A stretch of DNA of 64,000 bases from Desulfopila inferna (lineage in GTDB: Bacteria; Desulfobacterota; Desulfobulbia; Desulfobulbales; Desulfocapsaceae): positions 62,001-126,000 of the forward strand of contig NZ_JAFFQE010000009.1 of the NCBI RefSeq assembly GCF_016919005.1. The letters are read 5' to 3'. The position numbers and the translations under genes are program-made. The notes beneath the pieces are model-generated. The model ran no database searches and was not told the DNA's origin. It saw only the letters and a program-made list of their open reading frames with translations. This document shows, in pieces, positions 61,949 through 64,000 of the stretch. The stretch's first letter is position 1, and every line of letters starts with the position of its first letter.

Positions 61949-62962
61949 ATGTCTCAAAAAACAATATTGCTGGACCATGGCAGCGGCGGTATGGCCAGCC
62001 AGGATCTGATCGGAAACCTCTTCCTTAAATATCTTGACAGCCCCATTCTCCACGGTCTTGAGGACAGCGCGATTTTGGAAAATCAACCGGGAAAATTGGC
62101 ATTTTCCACCGACAGCTACGTGGTCGACCCCATCTTCTTCCCGGGCGGAGACATCGGCAAGCTCGCCGTGCACGGCACCATCAACGACCTGGCAATGCGG
62201 GGGGCCAAGCCTCTGTGTCTCAGCCTGGCCCTGATCCTGGAAGAGGGCATGGATATGGGTGATCTTGAAAAAATCATCGCCTCCATCGCCGCCGCCTGCA
62301 AGGAGAGCAATGTTCCCGTGGTCACCGGCGATACCAAGGTTGTCCCCAAGGGCAAGGGGGATAAAATTTTCATCAACACCTCCGGCATCGGCATAGTAGC
62401 CGAAGGAGTCAATATCTCTTCACTCAATGCCCGAGCCGGCGATAATATTATTCTCTCCGGTACCATGGGAGACCACGGGATCACCATCATGACCCGGCGT
62501 GCCGGTATTTCCATGGAAGGCAAACTCGAAAGTGACACCATGGCCCTCCATACCATGGTGCAGAGGCTGCTTGGCGAAATTCCTCTGGGTATCCACACCA
62601 TGCGTGACCCGACCCGTGGAGGCGTCGCCACCTCGCTCAACGAGATAGCCGCCAACAGCGGGCTGAGTATTGAGTTGAAGGAGGAAGATCTTCCGGTTAC
62701 CCCTGAGGTGCGCGCAGCTTGCGAAATCCTCGGTCTGGAACCGCTCTACCTCGCCAATGAGGGAAAATGCCTGGTCGTGGTCAGTGCGGAGAAAACGGAG
62801 CAGGCTCTTGCAGTGATGCGCAGCTGCAGGGAAGGCAAAGATGCCGTAGTGATAGGAAAAATGAGCGAAGGCAAGTCGGGAAGGGTGGTCATCAATACCC
62901 CCATCGGCGGTTCACGAGTGGTTGCACCGCTGCATGGCGAGCCTCTCCCGAGGATATGTTAA
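61949..62962 (+). CDS. hypE: Hydrogenase maturation protein HypE
   Basis: HypE (337 residues) dehydrates the thiocarboxamide on its C-terminal Cys to thiocyanate, the CN donor. The N-terminal GSGGMASQDLIGNLFL, FSTDSYVVDPIFFPGG (ATP-binding), GDTKVVPKGKGDK and MRDPTRGGVATSLNE blocks are present, and the chain ends in PRIC, with the substrate Cys as the last residue. The start ATG is preceded by only a weak purine run. It lies in the hyp operon, 28 bases before the protease gene start at 62991. Confidence 0.95.
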   Translation: MSQKTILLDHGSGGMASQDLIGNLFLKYLDSPILHGLEDSAILENQPGKLAFSTDSYVVDPIFFPGGDIGKLAVHGTINDLAMRGAKPLCLSLALILEEGMDMGDLEKIIASIAAACKESNVPVVTGDTKVVPKGKGDKIFINTSGIGIVAEGVNISSLNARAGDNIILSGTMGDHGITIMTRRAGISMEGKLESDTMALHTMVQRLLGEIPLGIHTMRDPTRGGVATSLNEIAANSGLSIELKEEDLPVTPEVRAACEILGLEPLYLANEGKCLVVVSAEKTEQALAVMRSCREGKDAVVIGKMSEGKSGRVVINTPIGGSRVVAPLHGEPLPRIC

Positions 62963-62990
62963 CCCCCGTAATCTTTTATTGTGTACATAT

Positions 62991-63497
62991 ATGAATACAA
63001 CCCCAAAAAAAATAGGGATAGTAGGTATCGGCAACCTGATCTGCGGAGATGAAGGATTTGGTGTTCACACAATTCGCTATCTTGAGGAACATTATATCTT
63101 TCCCGACAACGTTATCGTTCAGGATGCCGGAACTGCAGGAATCTATCTTTCACCCTTTCTTGAAGAATGCGATCCTGTTTTAGTCATCGATGTCGTCGAT
63201 ATCGATGCCGAACCGGGATCCATACATTTTTACAGCACGGAAGATGTCAAGATGGGCAACATCCAGACAAAGATGTCTCCTCACCAGCTGGGTCTTTTGG
63301 AAATCCTCGAGATCTGCAAGCTCCGCGACGCCGCCCCGGAATGTGTCGAATTCTACTGCGTGGTACCCAGGGATCTGGAGACCAGCATGGAACTCTCCGA
63401 CGTCGTCGCCCCCAGGGTTGCGGAGATCGCTGCAAAGCTGCTGGCACGCCTCGAAAAGATGGGGGTTAAGGTAGAGAAACGACACGAGGATGGTTGA
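62991..63497 (+). CDS. hyaD: Hydrogenase maturation protease
   Basis: This 168-residue endopeptidase removes the C-terminal extension of the large subunit after nickel insertion. Motifs are GIVGIGNLICGDEGFGVH (with a nickel-binding Asp/Glu), DPVLVIDVVDIDAEPGS (second ligand) and SPHQLGLLE (His ligand). I choose ATG 62991 as the start because the KKIGIVGIGN block is the family N-terminus; a longer frame upstream overlaps hypE. The target is almost certainly the HyaB C-terminal peptide of this operon. It overlaps the hypA region slightly. Confidence 0.92.
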   Translation: MNTTPKKIGIVGIGNLICGDEGFGVHTIRYLEEHYIFPDNVIVQDAGTAGIYLSPFLEECDPVLVIDVVDIDAEPGSIHFYSTEDVKMGNIQTKMSPHQLGLLEILEICKLRDAAPECVEFYCVVPRDLETSMELSDVVAPRVAEIAAKLLARLEKMGVKVEKRHEDG

Positions 63498-63501
63498 TGC
63501 G

Positions 63502-63849
63502 ATGCATGAAATTTCTTTAGTTCAAGGTCTTCTCCAACAGCTGGCCGAGCTGGCCCGGGAAAACAGAACGACCAAGGTCGTTTCGGTCACCATGGATATC
63601 GGCCCGCTTTCCGGCGTGGTCGAGGACTCTTTCAGGTTCGGCTTCGACATCCTTTCCAAGGAGGACGATCTGGTGAGCGGAGCCACACTGATAATAAGCA
63701 CAACACCGGTAACCTACAGGTGCTGTCAATGTAATTATAGCCATCAAACCAGCGGCACACGACCAGACTGCTGCCCGGAATGCGGAGAACGCTTTCTCCT
63801 AGCCGAGGGCGGCGACGAGCTGATACTGCAGAAGGTGGAAATGGAATGA
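63502..63849 (+). CDS. hypA: Nickel metallochaperone HypA
   Basis: HypA (115 residues) delivers nickel to the large subunit. It starts MHEISLVQGLL, with His2 and Glu3 as the Ni ligands, and has a zinc domain with YRCCQCNYSH (CxxC) and PDCCPECGERF (CxxC). The start at 63502 follows GAGG about 12 bases upstream; an in-frame start four codons earlier is less likely because Met1-His2 must be at the N-terminus for Ni binding. It begins 4 bases after the protease gene stop. Confidence 0.94.
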   Translation: MHEISLVQGLLQQLAELARENRTTKVVSVTMDIGPLSGVVEDSFRFGFDILSKEDDLVSGATLIISTTPVTYRCCQCNYSHQTSGTRPDCCPECGERFLLAEGGDELILQKVEME

Positions 63850-63882
63850 TTTTCCTCATACAACAAACAGAAGGATATGATT

Positions 63883-64000
63883 ATGTGTGATACATGCGGA
63901 TGTCCCTCCCCAACGGACCACTCTCATACCAAAACCGTTGATGTTCATGAAAGCCTGTTTGCCGCCAATGAGGCACTGGCAAAAAGCAACAGAGAGCATT
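63883..64000 (+). CDS. hypB: Nickel-inserting GTPase HypB, 3' partial
   Basis: Only the first 39 residues are in the window: MCDTCGCPS, then DHSHTKTVDVHESLFAANE. The CDTCGC motif is the high-affinity Ni site of HypB of the E. coli type, and VHESLFAANE is the usual block before the GTPase domain, which lies beyond the window. There is no long His tract in the visible part, unlike some HypB proteins that store nickel. AAGGA lies about 8 bases before the ATG. Confidence 0.88.
   Translation, partial: MCDTCGCPSPTDHSHTKTVDVHESLFAANEALAKSNREH

Noticed and set aside
1-64000. tRNA, rRNA or CRISPR arrays anywhere in the window.
   Set aside because: None recognised by eye; no GTTCGA-type T-loops in a cloverleaf context and no regularly spaced short repeats were seen. 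A dedicated scan could still find one.

Overview
The window looks like chromosome of a Gram-negative, anaerobic, sulfate-reducer-type bacterium, most likely Desulfobacterota close to the Desulfobulbales. This is inferred from gene content and has not been tested by a database search. Supporting content is a complete Rnf complex, a periplasmic uptake [NiFe] hydrogenase with its Hyp maturation genes, NikR, two UGA-interrupted redox proteins best read as selenoproteins, and several polar amino-acid ABC systems.

Layout. 1-7.9 kb: the end of rmuC, an acyl-CoA/ACP synthetase, a polar amino-acid ABC set with two permeases and a binding protein but no ATPase, an MFS transporter and a glycerophosphodiesterase. 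8.2-9.1 kb: a Met/Gly-rich exported protein and a SHOCT membrane protein. 9.1-15.7 kb (minus): glgX/treX-treY-treZ, a full set for making trehalose from glycogen. 16.2-17.8 kb: an unusual PHP-phosphoesterase/APH-kinase fusion. 18.5-22.7 kb (minus): a MacB-like efflux or lipid-export system. 23-31.5 kb: a mixed region of small stress and redox genes. It holds a PRC-barrel protein, a Sec-type thioredoxin 2, a zinc-ribbon protein, UspA, VF530, a macro domain, a 52-aa LiaI-like protein, an orphan RelE/ParE toxin, a MetE/UroD-like methyltransferase, ModF, and a DsbA-family protein with UGA in its active site. 32-36 kb: an EamA transporter and a complete amino-acid ABC operon. 36.3-42.1 kb (minus): rnfCDGEAB. 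42.3-54.2 kb: a DHOD-like protein, EamA, cupin-nikR, a chalcone-isomerase-like protein, Hsp33, aspS, hisS, a nitronate-monooxygenase-like enzyme and a poly(A)-polymerase-like enzyme. 54.6-64 kb: hyaABC-hypFCDE-hyaD-hypA-hypB, with hypB running off the end.

How the parts fit. The hydrogenase would feed electrons from H2 through a membrane cytochrome b. Rnf couples ferredoxin/NAD redox to an ion gradient. NikR and the Hyp proteins handle nickel supply and cofactor assembly. The two Sec candidates are thiol-disulfide proteins whose UGA replaces the first active-site cysteine, and each UGA is followed by a hairpin that fits the bacterial SECIS rules.

The least explained feature is a dispersed repeat family of six units at four loci (13.5, 22.9, 31.8-32.0 and 36.0 kb). 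Each unit has a GC hairpin, the word TAAG, and a closing stem whose bases differ between copies but stay complementary. At three loci the unit ends exactly on the TAG stop codon of the neighbouring gene. At a fourth it ends directly against a start codon and supplies the ribosome-binding site. The pattern suggests a structured RNA or single-stranded-DNA element and is the best candidate here for something undescribed.
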